The notes below the pieces were generated by a model. The model was given only the letters and a program-made list of their open reading frames with translations. It was not told the DNA's origin and ran no database searches. This document shows, piece by piece, positions 1 to 6,441 of a stretch of DNA of 28,869 nt. How positions within the stretch are numbered: position 1 is the first letter of the stretch; the number at the start of each line of letters is the position of its first letter. The position numbers and the translations under genes are program-made. Source of the stretch: STF1-138 sp035356975 (GTDB lineage Bacteria; Patescibacteriota; Patescibacteriia; UBA1558; S5-K13); assembly GCA_035356975.1 (NCBI GenBank), contig DAORGW010000011.1, positions 1 through 28,869 of the forward strand, read 5' to 3'.

Positions 1-2
1 CA

Positions 3-740
3 ACATCAGCAGATGAAGGAGATCACGACCTTAATTCAAGTGCTACACCAGCAAGCACATTCTACACACTAAAACAAGTCTATGAAGCAATTCCAACTCT
101 TGAAGCGGGTAAGATAGTAACTGGCACAACATATATGGGCGTAACTGGCACCGCCATAGAAGGTGCTGATTTATCAAATATGTTCAATGGTAGTCTAACA
201 GCAGGTGGATTTCCAGGTGGAGCAACATCAACAGGTGGAGTAGATGATTATAATAATGCAGAAAATCCACCAGCAGACAGATATGAAGCAATATGGACAC
301 AATGTACACTAGACAATAATTATTGTGAAACAGGAGATGACTTTGCACAAGCAAAGGACAATAATACCAACCTTATATGGGCTCTTCCATGTGCAGGAGC
401 AGGATGTTCATCAAATAGCACCACCACACAAAATTATTATACTTGGGATGGTAGCGATGGTTGGGATGTAAGTAATAATGGAATGACAGCTCAAGAATTA
501 TGTTCAAGTTTGGGATCAGGCTGGTATCTTCCTCACCAGAAACAACTTATGCAAGCTTACATAGATGGTTCTTATGGTAATCTTGAATTTTCCGGTGCAA
601 ATGACAATTACTGGTCTGCTACTACGATATCGAACAACAAGGATGACAATGCGTGGGACGTCAATTTGTCGAACGGGAACACGAACAACAACGATAAGAG
701 TGAGGCCTACAGAGTTCGTTGCGTTCGTTTGGCAAATTAA
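3..740 (+). CDS. DGR target protein, DUF1566/C-type-lectin-like C-terminus (5' partial)
   Basis: The reading frame is open from base 3, so the gene starts upstream of the window; the first in-window ATG (135) is internal. The 245 visible residues are rich in Gly, Thr, Asn and Asp. The last ~125 residues resemble the DUF1566 (Lcl C-terminal) fold: the patterns GWYLPHQKQL, then NDNYWSATT, then AWDVNL, and the terminal RVRCVRLAN. This fold is used as a diversified ligand-binding domain in known DGR targets. The last ~48 codons coincide with the variable repeat, so the diversified residues lie at the extreme C-terminus. Two CxxxxC-like cysteine pairs occur earlier. The product is probably an exported or surface display protein, but the signal sequence is outside the window. 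The downstream neighbour is the Avd gene on the same strand. Confidence 0.85.
   Translation, partial: TSADEGDHDLNSSATPASTFYTLKQVYEAIPTLEAGKIVTGTTYMGVTGTAIEGADLSNMFNGSLTAGGFPGGATSTGGVDDYNNAENPPADRYEAIWTQCTLDNNYCETGDDFAQAKDNNTNLIWALPCAGAGCSSNSTTTQNYYTWDGSDGWDVSNNGMTAQELCSSLGSGWYLPHQKQLMQAYIDGSYGNLEFSGANDNYWSATTISNNKDDNAWDVNLSNGNTNNNDKSEAYRVRCVRLAN
586..732 (+). repeat. DGR variable repeat (VR)
   Basis: 147 bases at the 3' end of the target gene match 1349-1492 almost base for base. Clean differences (VR base versus TR base) are G597/A1360, G657/A1417, G671/A1431, G700/A1460, G704/A1464, G705/A1465 and T708/A1468: seven substitutions, all at template adenines. In protein terms they give T to A, N to D, silent, N to S, silent, T to A and N to Y. 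One extra codon around 638-644 is not adenine-explained. The last 22 bases (711-732) are identical in both copies and would be the initiation-of-mutagenic-homing (IMH) end. Confidence 0.95.
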
Positions 741-782
741 TATTTGATTATTTCATTATTTAAGTTATTTGATTATTTATTA

Positions 783-809
783 CCCCCCACTATGTTTCAT
801 AGTGGGGGG
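783..809 (+). terminator. Strong 12-bp GC hairpin after the target gene
   Basis: A perfect 12-bp stem (783-794 with 798-809) closes a TTT loop, 43 bases after the target-gene stop. No T-run follows (ATAAAAAATTT), so it is not a textbook intrinsic terminator. Hairpins or cruciforms downstream of a VR are known to help target recognition in some DGRs, so it could have that role. The same core sequence occurs again after tuf at 7640-7670, which argues for a general 3'-end element in this genome. Confidence 0.6.
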
Positions 810-828
810 ATAAAAAATTTAAATTTTT

Positions 829-1191
829 ATGTCTCAATATGATCATTTACAAATTTTTAGATCATCATACAAATTGACTCTTGAAATTTATAAAGCATCA
901 CATAATTTTCCAAGAGAATACAAGTATACATTGGGTCAAAAGTTAAAAGATTTTTCATCAGATTTTATAAATTTAATAATTCTAGCAAATTCTCAGAAAG
1001 AAAAATCAAAGACACTAGAAGATGCAAGACTAAAATTAGAACAATTAAAAATTCACATTAGGCTATCGTCTGATTTAAAAATTTTAGGAATAAATAGGTT
1101 TGAGTTGTTTGCTGTATCTATTGAAGAAATATCAAAACAACTTTCTGGTTGGTATGATTGGTCATCTCAGCACACAATGGAACAAAAATAA
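829..1191 (+). CDS. avd: Avd-like DGR accessory protein (four-helix bundle)
   Basis: A 120-residue, almost fully helical, Lys-rich protein without a signal sequence. It starts with an aromatic helix (SQYDHLQIFRSSYKLTLEIY) followed by FPREYKYTLGQKLK. That pattern is typical of the bAvd / 23S-rRNA-intervening-sequence four-helix bundle family. In DGRs this protein forms a ring that binds the reverse transcriptase and the template RNA. It lies between VR and TR on the same strand as both, with TR beginning 157 bases after its stop. It may therefore be co-transcribed with the template RNA. The start is the ATG after an A/T-rich stretch; no Shine-Dalgarno is visible. The family assignment rests on pattern and context, not on a database search. 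Confidence 0.85.
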   Translation: MSQYDHLQIFRSSYKLTLEIYKASHNFPREYKYTLGQKLKDFSSDFINLIILANSQKEKSKTLEDARLKLEQLKIHIRLSSDLKILGINRFELFAVSIEEISKQLSGWYDWSSQHTMEQK

Positions 1192-1203
1192 AAAAATATA
1201 AAA

Positions 1204-1317
1204 AGAGCCAGAATTTTAAATACTCGCGGGTATTGAAATAGGGCTTTCATTGCGATCTCATTCGGTTGAATTTCAACCATTATTTACAAAAATTTGTACT
1301 TTCCTTTTGAAAGATCG
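1204..1317 (+). other. Hairpin-rich stretch between avd and TR, possible DGR RNA structure
   Basis: No coding signal is seen here, but several inverted repeats follow one another. They are AATAC/GTATT (1219-1223/1230-1234), GGTTGAA/TTCAACC (1264-1270/1272-1278), TACAAA/TTTGTA (1285-1290/1293-1298) and CTTTC/GAAAG (1299-1303/1309-1313). An enclosing CGATCT/AGATCG pair (1253-1258/1312-1317) competes with the last. This would give a multi-branch structure just 5' of the template repeat on the TR strand. DGR template RNAs are known to need flanking structured sequence for cDNA priming; the role here is inferred. Confidence 0.5.
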
Positions 1318-1348
1318 AGTTTTGGTGTTTTTAAAGTGATGAGATATT

Positions 1349-1492
1349 AATTTTCCGGTACAAATGACAATTACTGGTCTGCTACTACGATATCGAACAA
1401 CACTGACAATGCGTGGAACGTCAATTTGTCAAACGGGAACACGAACAACAACGATAAGAATGAAACCAACAGAGTTCGTTGCGTTCGTTTGG
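1349..1492 (+). repeat. DGR template repeat (TR)
   Basis: 144 noncoding bases nearly identical to VR. The equivalent reading frame holds eleven AAY codons (for example the AAC-AAC-AAC stretch at 1443-1451), the hallmark of DGR templates, because AAY can be randomised at two positions without creating stops. It ends with the same 22 bases as VR; weaker similarity continues a few bases to about 1503 with one gap and one mismatch. It lies 9 bases before the stop codon of the reverse transcriptase, which is on the other strand, so TR RNA must be made from the plus strand. Confidence 0.95.
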
Positions 1493-1501
1493 AAATGAAT
1501 A

Positions 1502-2728
1502 TTATATTTTTTCCTTGGCTCTTTTTATATTTTTTAAAAAGTCTTTTTTTATTTTGAAAGAATAAAAATTTGTATCCTTATTTTCTATATAATTTTTTAT
1601 ATACAAAAATCTGTTTTCGTATAGATTTTTTCTAAGATTATATGTGTTTGCATGTCTAAAGTGTCCATAATATGAATTTATTGTTGCAAGTATTTTATTT
1701 ATTATTTTTATATCTGGATATTTTTTGAAATTATATAATTCCATTTGATAATTTTGCTTATATTCAAATTCTTCTAAAATTTTATTGAAATTATTTAATT
1801 TTCTTTTTAAGTTATTTACAACTCTGCGCCTTGATAAAATATAGTCTTTTTTTATTATATATCCAAGCCAACTTATTCCATTGTTTATATTTTGTAAAAC
1901 TTGTTTTTTGGGATTAAGCTCTAAGGCCAATTTGTATTTTAAAAATTGTGATATTTCATTTCTGTAATAAATAAGTTCATTTTTATCTTTAGATAAAATA
2001 ACAAAATCATCTACATATCTCATATAATATTTTGCTTTTAATTTATGTTTTACGAATTGGTCTAGTTCGTTTAGATAAACATTTGCAAAAAATTGAGATG
2101 TTAAATTGCCTATTGGAAGTCCTTGAGTATTTGGAAGGTAAAAAAGTGATTTATGCTTTGGAATTAGTTGAAATAAACCTTTATCTCCTTTTTTGTGAAA
2201 GTTTTGAAGTGGATCGCAGAATATTATTTGTTTTGTAAGACATAAAATTTTTTCATTTTTTAAATTTTTTGAAATAATTTCAAATAGTATTTTTTTGTTT
2301 ATGTTCATAAAAAATCCTTTTATATCTAAATGAATGAAAAAAGCTTCATTGTTATATTTTTTAGTAATCTGCCGTATAAATTTGTTTAGGTATTTTATTG
2401 ATTTGTGAGCACCTTTTTCTTTTCTATTTGAATATGAGTGGAATATAAATTTTTTTTCAAAAATTGGTTCAAGAAAAATATATAATAAATGGTGAATTAC
2501 TCTATCTCTAAAATCTGAGGCAAAAATTTCTCTAAGCATCGGCTCTTTTATTACAAAACATATAAATCTACTTGGTGTATATATTTGATCGTTTAGCTCA
2601 TTTTTTAGTTTTAAAATCTCTGATTCTAGGTTTATTTCAAATTTTATTGCATTTTTTGTATTTCTTTTGTTTTTACGACAATCAAGATATGCTTTGTATA
2701 TTTTTTGAAAGGTGAATAAGTTTTTCAT
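1502..2728 (-). CDS. DGR-type reverse transcriptase
   Basis: 408 residues. Palm-domain motifs appear in order: the first catalytic Asp in HLDIKGFF (D135), LPIGNLTSQ (204-212), the catalytic YVDD (238-241) and GISWLGY (284-290). In ordinary retroelement RTs the fourth motif is QGxxxSP; the IGxxxSQ form seen here is diagnostic for DGR RTs, which copy TR RNA with errors at adenines. The C-terminal ~110 residues are a basic, helical thumb. There is no maturase or endonuclease domain. The gene is convergent with avd-TR; in the well-studied DGRs the RT reads in the same direction as TR. The start is the ATG at 2728 and no Shine-Dalgarno is seen. Confidence 0.93.
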   Translation of the reverse strand: MKNLFTFQKIYKAYLDCRKNKRNTKNAIKFEINLESEILKLKNELNDQIYTPSRFICFVIKEPMLREIFASDFRDRVIHHLLYIFLEPIFEKKFIFHSYSNRKEKGAHKSIKYLNKFIRQITKKYNNEAFFIHLDIKGFFMNINKKILFEIISKNLKNEKILCLTKQIIFCDPLQNFHKKGDKGLFQLIPKHKSLFYLPNTQGLPIGNLTSQFFANVYLNELDQFVKHKLKAKYYMRYVDDFVILSKDKNELIYYRNEISQFLKYKLALELNPKKQVLQNINNGISWLGYIIKKDYILSRRRVVNNLKRKLNNFNKILEEFEYKQNYQMELYNFKKYPDIKIINKILATINSYYGHFRHANTYNLRKNLYENRFLYIKNYIENKDTNFYSFKIKKDFLKNIKRAKEKI

Positions 2729-2741
2729 TGGATTTTTAATA

Positions 2742-2770
2742 TTGACTAATTATATAAGTTGTGATAACCT
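2742..2770 (+). promoter_or_regulatory. Candidate promoter for rpsL
   Basis: TTGACT, 17 bases, then TAACCT lies in the gap between the divergently transcribed RT and rpsL genes. The -35 box is good and the -10 box is weak. A 6-bp inverted repeat TCCAGT/ACTGGA (2817-2822/2840-2845) follows in the leader. Confidence 0.35.
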
Positions 2771-2857
2771 ATTTTAGTATTAGTGGGAAATTTTATAAAC
2801 ATAATTTTTTAATTTATCCAGTTCATTAAACTCCGCTTGACTGGACACTCAAAAATA

Positions 2858-3277
2858 ATGCCAACAATAAATCAATTAAGAAAAAATCCAAGAAAAAATA
2901 AGGCAAGAAGACCAAATGCCGTGGGCCTTAAATTTAGACAAAATACTTTAAAAAGAACAAAAAAATATAGTTCGGTAGGATCTCCTTTTAAAAGAGGAGT
3001 TTGTGTAAAAGTAACAACAACTACACCTAAAAAACCTAATTCAGCTCTAAGAAAAATTGCAAGAGTAAGATTGTCAAATGGTCAAGAAATTACAGCTTAC
3101 ATTCCTGGAATGGGTCATAATTTACAAGAACACTCAATAGTTATGGTAAGGGGCGGTAGAGTAAAGGATTTACCGGGAGTTGCTTATCATATCGTCAGGG
3201 GTGTTTATGATTCTCAGGGTGTTGAAAATAGAAAACAAGGAAGATCATTGTATGGAGCTAAGAAAGCTAAAAAATAA
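2858..3277 (+). CDS. rpsL: 30S ribosomal protein S12
   Basis: S12 is a decoding-centre protein of the small subunit. The hallmark TTTPKKPNSALRK and the PGMGHNLQEHS and GGRVKDLPGV segments are present. At 139 residues it is slightly longer than the usual ~124; the extra residues lie between MPTINQLRK and KRGVCVK. The ATG at 2858 gives the canonical MPTINQL start; an in-frame TTG at 2837 would add seven non-homologous residues and is less likely. First gene of the ribosomal supercluster, divergent from the DGR reverse transcriptase. Confidence 0.97.
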   Translation: MPTINQLRKNPRKNKARRPNAVGLKFRQNTLKRTKKYSSVGSPFKRGVCVKVTTTTPKKPNSALRKIARVRLSNGQEITAYIPGMGHNLQEHSIVMVRGGRVKDLPGVAYHIVRGVYDSQGVENRKQGRSLYGAKKAKK

Positions 3278-3286
3278 TTAATACAG

Positions 3287-3343
3287 TTATCGGTCGTTAG
3301 CGGTTAGCCATTAGGAGCTAACAGCTAATAGCTGACAGCTAAT
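3287..3343 (+). repeat. Heptad repeat array upstream of rpsG
   Basis: Seven-base units in phase: TTAGCGG, TTAGCCA, TTAGGAG (3297-3317, with a looser copy at 3287-3293), then AGCTAAC, AGCTAAT, AGCTGAC, AGCTAAT (3316-3343). The left units are roughly the reverse complement of the right ones, so the array can fold; GTTAGC/GCTAAC is one stem. It fills almost the whole rpsL-rpsG gap and ends 6 bases before the rpsG ATG. Confidence 0.75.
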
Positions 3344-3349
3344 ATATAT

Positions 3350-3817
3350 ATGAGAGGTAAAGCACAATCAAAAAGAAAAATTAATCCAGATCCAAAATTT
3401 AATAGTTTGGTTATTGGAAAGTTTATAAATTATATAATGAGAATGGGTAAAAAATCTGTAGCCCAATCAATAGTTTATAAATCACTTGATATAATTTCAG
3501 AAAAAACAAAGCAAGACGGACTTTCTGTTTTTAATTTGGCAATAAAAAATGTAGCCCCATCACTTGAGGTAAAAGGAAGAAGAATAGGTGGTGCTAATTA
3601 TCAAGTTCCAATTGTTGTTTCAAATGAAAGAAAACAAGTATTAGCATTTAGATGGATAATTGATTCAGCAAGAGCAAGAAAAGGTAGGGCAATGGCAGAA
3701 AAATTAGCAGATGAAATAATTTCAGCATCAAACAATGAAGGTGAGGCGATGAAGAAAAAAATTAATGTACATAAAATGGCTGAATCAAACAGAGCTTTTG
3801 CACATTTTGCGAGATAA
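3350..3817 (+). CDS. rpsG: 30S ribosomal protein S7
   Basis: S7 nucleates the 30S head and contacts the 3' major domain of 16S rRNA. The 155-residue length is typical. Conserved segments: MRGKAQSKRK at the start, MRMGKKSVAQ, the RRIGGANYQVPIVV strand region, and MAESNRAFAHFAR at the C-terminus. It lies between rpsL and fusA in the usual str order. The start sits in an ATATATATG context with no Shine-Dalgarno. Confidence 0.98.
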   Translation: MRGKAQSKRKINPDPKFNSLVIGKFINYIMRMGKKSVAQSIVYKSLDIISEKTKQDGLSVFNLAIKNVAPSLEVKGRRIGGANYQVPIVVSNERKQVLAFRWIIDSARARKGRAMAEKLADEIISASNNEGEAMKKKINVHKMAESNRAFAHFAR

Positions 3818-3833
3818 ATATTGGGGCCTAGGG

Positions 3834-3860
3834 CCTAAGATATAGGACTTAGGATTTTTT
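3834..3860 (+). terminator. Weak intrinsic-terminator-like hairpin after rpsG
   Basis: CCTAAG (3834-3839) pairs with CTTAGG (3848-3853) across an 8-base loop, followed by ATTTTTT. It sits within a repetitive stretch of GGCCTA-like units (3825-3853). It could attenuate transcription between rpsG and fusA. The remaining bases up to 3921 are low-complexity A/T. Confidence 0.4.
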
Positions 3861-3921
3861 AAATTAAAAATAAAATTAAATTAAATTAAAATTTAAAACC
3901 GAGTATGAATAAGATCTGTAT

Positions 3922-3956
3922 ACTTAATACTTCAAACTTCATACTTTAAACTTAAC
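3922..3956 (+). repeat. Five-unit heptad repeat upstream of fusA
   Basis: Five consecutive 7-base units: ACTTAAT, ACTTCAA, ACTTCAT, ACTTTAA, ACTTAAC (consensus ACTTNAN). They end 3 bases before the fusA ATG. GTATGAA at 3903-3909 is the reverse complement of TTCATAC inside the array (3938-3944), so the region can fold over the start. Confidence 0.8.
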
Positions 3957-3959
3957 ATT

Positions 3960-6035
3960 ATGCCGAGACAATATTCATTAGAAGATACAAGAAATATAGG
4001 TATTATTGCCCATATAGACGCTGGTAAAACAACAACTACTGAGCGTGTTTTGTTTTATACAGGAAAAAAACATAAGATTGGAGAGGTTCATGATGGAGCT
4101 GCTGAAATGGATTGGATGGAACAAGAAAAAGAAAGAGGAATTACAATTACATCTGCCGCTACAACATGTTTTTGGAATAATAAAAGAATTAATATTATTG
4201 ATACTCCGGGACACGTTGATTTTACTGCTGAGGTTGAGCGTTCTCTTAGGGTTTTAGATGGGGCTGTTTGTGTTTTTGATGGATCTCAGGGTGTCGAACC
4301 GCAATCTGAAACTGTGTGGAGACAGGCAGATAAATATCATGTTCCAAGATTAGCTTATATAAATAAGATGGCAAAAATGGGGGCGGATTTTTATATGAGT
4401 ATTGATTCTATTTTTAAAAGATTATCTACGAAAGCTGTTCCAATTCAAATTCCAATAGGAGCAGAGGGAGAGTTCAGTGGAATTGTAGATATTATAAAAA
4501 TGAAGGCATATAGATTTGAAGGACAAAATGGAGAAAAAGAAGTTGAATTTGAAATACCAGAAGATCTAAAAGAAAAAGCACAGGAATTTAGAGCAAAAGT
4601 TGTTGAGATGGCAGCAGAAGGATCTGATGAATTGACAGAAAAATATTTAAATGGTCATGATTTATCGATTGAAGAAATAAAAAAAGGATTAAGAGAGTCA
4701 GTTATAAAAGGTGAGGTTTATCCCGTACTTTGCGGAGATGCACTTGCAAATCAAGGCATTCAATTAGTTTTAGATGCTGTTGTTGATTATCTTCCATCTC
4801 CAGTTGAAGTACCTCCAATTGAGGGAGTTGATAAACACAGTCAAGAAAAAATTGCAAGAAAAACTGATGATAATGAAAAATTTTCAGCACTTGCATTTAA
4901 AGTTGCAACAGATCCATTTGTTGGTAAATTAATTTTTGTGAGAGTTTATTCAGGAACTTTAAAGGCTGGTTCTTATATATATAATTCTTCAACAGATTCA
5001 AAAGAGAGAGTTGCAAGAATTGTTTATTTACACGCAAATTCTCGTGAAGAAGTAAATGAAATTTATGCTGGAGATATTGCTGGAGTAATAGGATTAAAGG
5101 ATACAAAGACTGGGAATACTTTGTGTGAAGAGGGAGATAATATAATACTTGAATCAATTACATTTCCAGAGCCAGTTATTCATATGGCTATTGAACCAAA
5201 AACAAAGCAGGATCAAGAAAAGATGGGATTGGCTCTTGGTAAATTATCAGAAGAAGACCCAACATTTAAAATTAAAACCGATGAAGAAACTCAACAAGTT
5301 GTTATCTCCGGAATGGGAGAATTACATTTGGAAGTTTTAGTTGATAGAATGAAAAGAGAATTTAAAGTTGAAGTTAATACCGGTCAACCTCAAGTCGCAT
5401 ATAAAGAAACAATCAAAGGTAGCGCTGAGGCAGAAGGAAAATATATCAAACAATCTGGTGGTCGCGGACAATATGGACATTGTTGGATTAGGGTTGAGGC
5501 TCGTGAAAGAGGAGTTGGTCATGAATTTGTTGATGAAATTAAAGGTGGTGCCATTCCAAGAGAATTTATTCCTGCAATTCAAAAAGGTATAAAAGAAGCT
5601 TGTGATGAGGGAATTTTAGCACACTATCCAGTTATTGATATCAAGGCAACTGTTTACGATGGTTCTTATCATGAAGTTGATTCTTCTGAGGCTGCTTTTA
5701 AAATTGCTGGTTCAAAAGCTTTTAAAGATGCGTGTCGTGCAGCTCAACCAGTAATTTTAGAACCTATTATGAAGGTAAATGTAATTACTCCGGAAGATTA
5801 TATGGGAGATGTAATTGGAGATTTGAATTCAAAAAGAGGTCAAATTGAAAGTATGGAAGATAGAGCAAATGTTAAATCAATAAACGCTAAGGTTCCATTA
5901 TCAGAATTATTTGGTTATGCAACTACTCTTCGTGGTGCTACACAAGGAAGAGCAAGTTATTCTATGGAATTCAGCCATTATCAAGAAGTTCCACAAAAAG
6001 TTGCTCAGGAAATTATTGAAGGAAAAAGAAGATAA
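3960..6035 (+). CDS. fusA: Elongation factor G
   Basis: A 691-residue translocation GTPase, full length. GTPase motifs: AHIDAGKTT (17-25), RGITI, DTPGH (81-85). The G4 motif is NKMA (N135-A138) where almost all translational GTPases have NKxD; that Asp reads the guanine base. The codon is GCA (4371-4373), two changes from either Asp codon, so a single base error does not explain it. Domains II to V follow, with GMGELHLEV, the domain IV region SGGRGQYGHCW and the C-terminal YSMEFSHYQEVP. The start lies just after the heptad array. Confidence 0.97.
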   Translation: MPRQYSLEDTRNIGIIAHIDAGKTTTTERVLFYTGKKHKIGEVHDGAAEMDWMEQEKERGITITSAATTCFWNNKRINIIDTPGHVDFTAEVERSLRVLDGAVCVFDGSQGVEPQSETVWRQADKYHVPRLAYINKMAKMGADFYMSIDSIFKRLSTKAVPIQIPIGAEGEFSGIVDIIKMKAYRFEGQNGEKEVEFEIPEDLKEKAQEFRAKVVEMAAEGSDELTEKYLNGHDLSIEEIKKGLRESVIKGEVYPVLCGDALANQGIQLVLDAVVDYLPSPVEVPPIEGVDKHSQEKIARKTDDNEKFSALAFKVATDPFVGKLIFVRVYSGTLKAGSYIYNSSTDSKERVARIVYLHANSREEVNEIYAGDIAGVIGLKDTKTGNTLCEEGDNIILESITFPEPVIHMAIEPKTKQDQEKMGLALGKLSEEDPTFKIKTDEETQQVVISGMGELHLEVLVDRMKREFKVEVNTGQPQVAYKETIKGSAEAEGKYIKQSGGRGQYGHCWIRVEARERGVGHEFVDEIKGGAIPREFIPAIQKGIKEACDEGILAHYPVIDIKATVYDGSYHEVDSSEAAFKIAGSKAFKDACRAAQPVILEPIMKVNVITPEDYMGDVIGDLNSKRGQIESMEDRANVKSINAKVPLSELFGYATTLRGATQGRASYSMEFSHYQEVPQKVAQEIIEGKRR

Positions 6036-6040
6036 TAAAT

Positions 6041-6109
6041 AGCTATAAGCCATTAGCGTTCAGCTTTCAGAAAATTCCTATAGCTGACAGCTGAGTGCCG
6101 AAAGCCAAG
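6041..6109 (+). repeat. Heptad repeat array with palindromic-type core, upstream of small ORF
   Basis: Left units AGCTATA, AGCCATT, AGCGTTC, AGCTTTC (6041-6068), core AGAAAATTCCTAT (6069-6081), right units AGCTGAC, AGCTGAG, TGCCGAA, AGCCAAG (6082-6109). Both halves keep a strict 7-base step. AGCTAT/ATAGCT can pair across the core. The layout closely matches the array before rpsS. Confidence 0.8.
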
Positions 6110-6117
6110 AGAATAAT

Positions 6118-6312
6118 ATGGATATTGAGAAAATATTAGACATTGTAAAAAAAACAGATAGAGAAGTTATTTTTTCAAGAGATAATGGAGATGCTTATGT
6201 AATTTCAAGTTTAGAAGATTATTATAACAATTTAAATAAAAATAACAGTAATTATGATGTTAAAAAGGATGATGATTACGCTATTTCTGTAAAAAAACTT
6301 ATAATGCCATAG
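6118..6312 (+). CDS. Small hypothetical protein, Phd/YefM-like pattern
   Basis: 64 residues. The first half, IVKKTDREVIFSRDNGDAYV then ISSLEDYYNNL, resembles the N-terminal DNA-binding fold of Phd/YefM antitoxins (a hydrophobic strand, 'ngdayvissleey', then a helix). The C-terminal part is short, acidic and Asn-rich, and could hold a partner-binding peptide. No toxin gene is adjacent. It sits between fusA and tuf, an odd place for an antitoxin, and so may be a lineage-specific regulator instead. Codon use matches its neighbours, so it is likely a real gene. Function is not established. Confidence 0.6.
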   Translation: MDIEKILDIVKKTDREVIFSRDNGDAYVISSLEDYYNNLNKNNSNYDVKKDDDYAISVKKLIMP

Positions 6313-6316
6313 ATAT

Positions 6317-6345
6317 TTGCATTTTTTTCAATAATTTGTTATTAT
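6317..6345 (+). promoter_or_regulatory. Candidate promoter for tuf
   Basis: TTGCAT, a 17-base spacer, then TATTAT begins 4 bases after the small ORF stop. It would give tuf its own transcript with a leader of roughly 90 bases. Confidence 0.5.
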
Positions 6346-6376
6346 AGTTTATGCAATTTATTTCAATATAAATTTC

Positions 6377-6430
6377 AGTGGATATTCCACTATTTATAGT
6401 TAATTTAATTAATCATTCCCACAAATGGGA
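6377..6430 (+). promoter_or_regulatory. Two small hairpins in the tuf leader
   Basis: AGTGGA/TCCACT (6377-6382/6386-6391, loop TAT) and TCCCA/TGGGA (6417-6421/6426-6430, loop CAAA). The second ends 11 bases before the tuf ATG and could affect ribosome access. No Shine-Dalgarno is seen. Confidence 0.4.
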
Positions 6431-6441
6431 TAAATAAAATT

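Noticed and set aside
565..747. Second reading frame across the VR
   Set aside because: It is a frame shadow of the target gene, rich in Thr/Arg from the repeat, with no independent start signal.
1349..1492. TR as a pseudogene fragment of the target gene
   Set aside because: It differs from VR almost only at adenines, has many AAY codons and lies beside a DGR-type RT; decay would give substitutions at all bases.
1502..2728. RT as a retron or group II intron protein
   Set aside because: It has the IGxxxSQ motif of DGR RTs, a matching VR/TR pair and no maturase domain; no msr/msd-like RNA was needed to explain the locus.
2837..2857. TTG start for rpsL
   Set aside because: It adds MTGHSKI, which is not part of S12; ATG 2858 gives the canonical N-terminus.
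3978..5592. Several ORFs of 60 to 90 codons on both strands within fusA
   Set aside because: They are shadows of the fusA frame, with skewed Leu/Gln or Ser/Asn composition and no family pattern.
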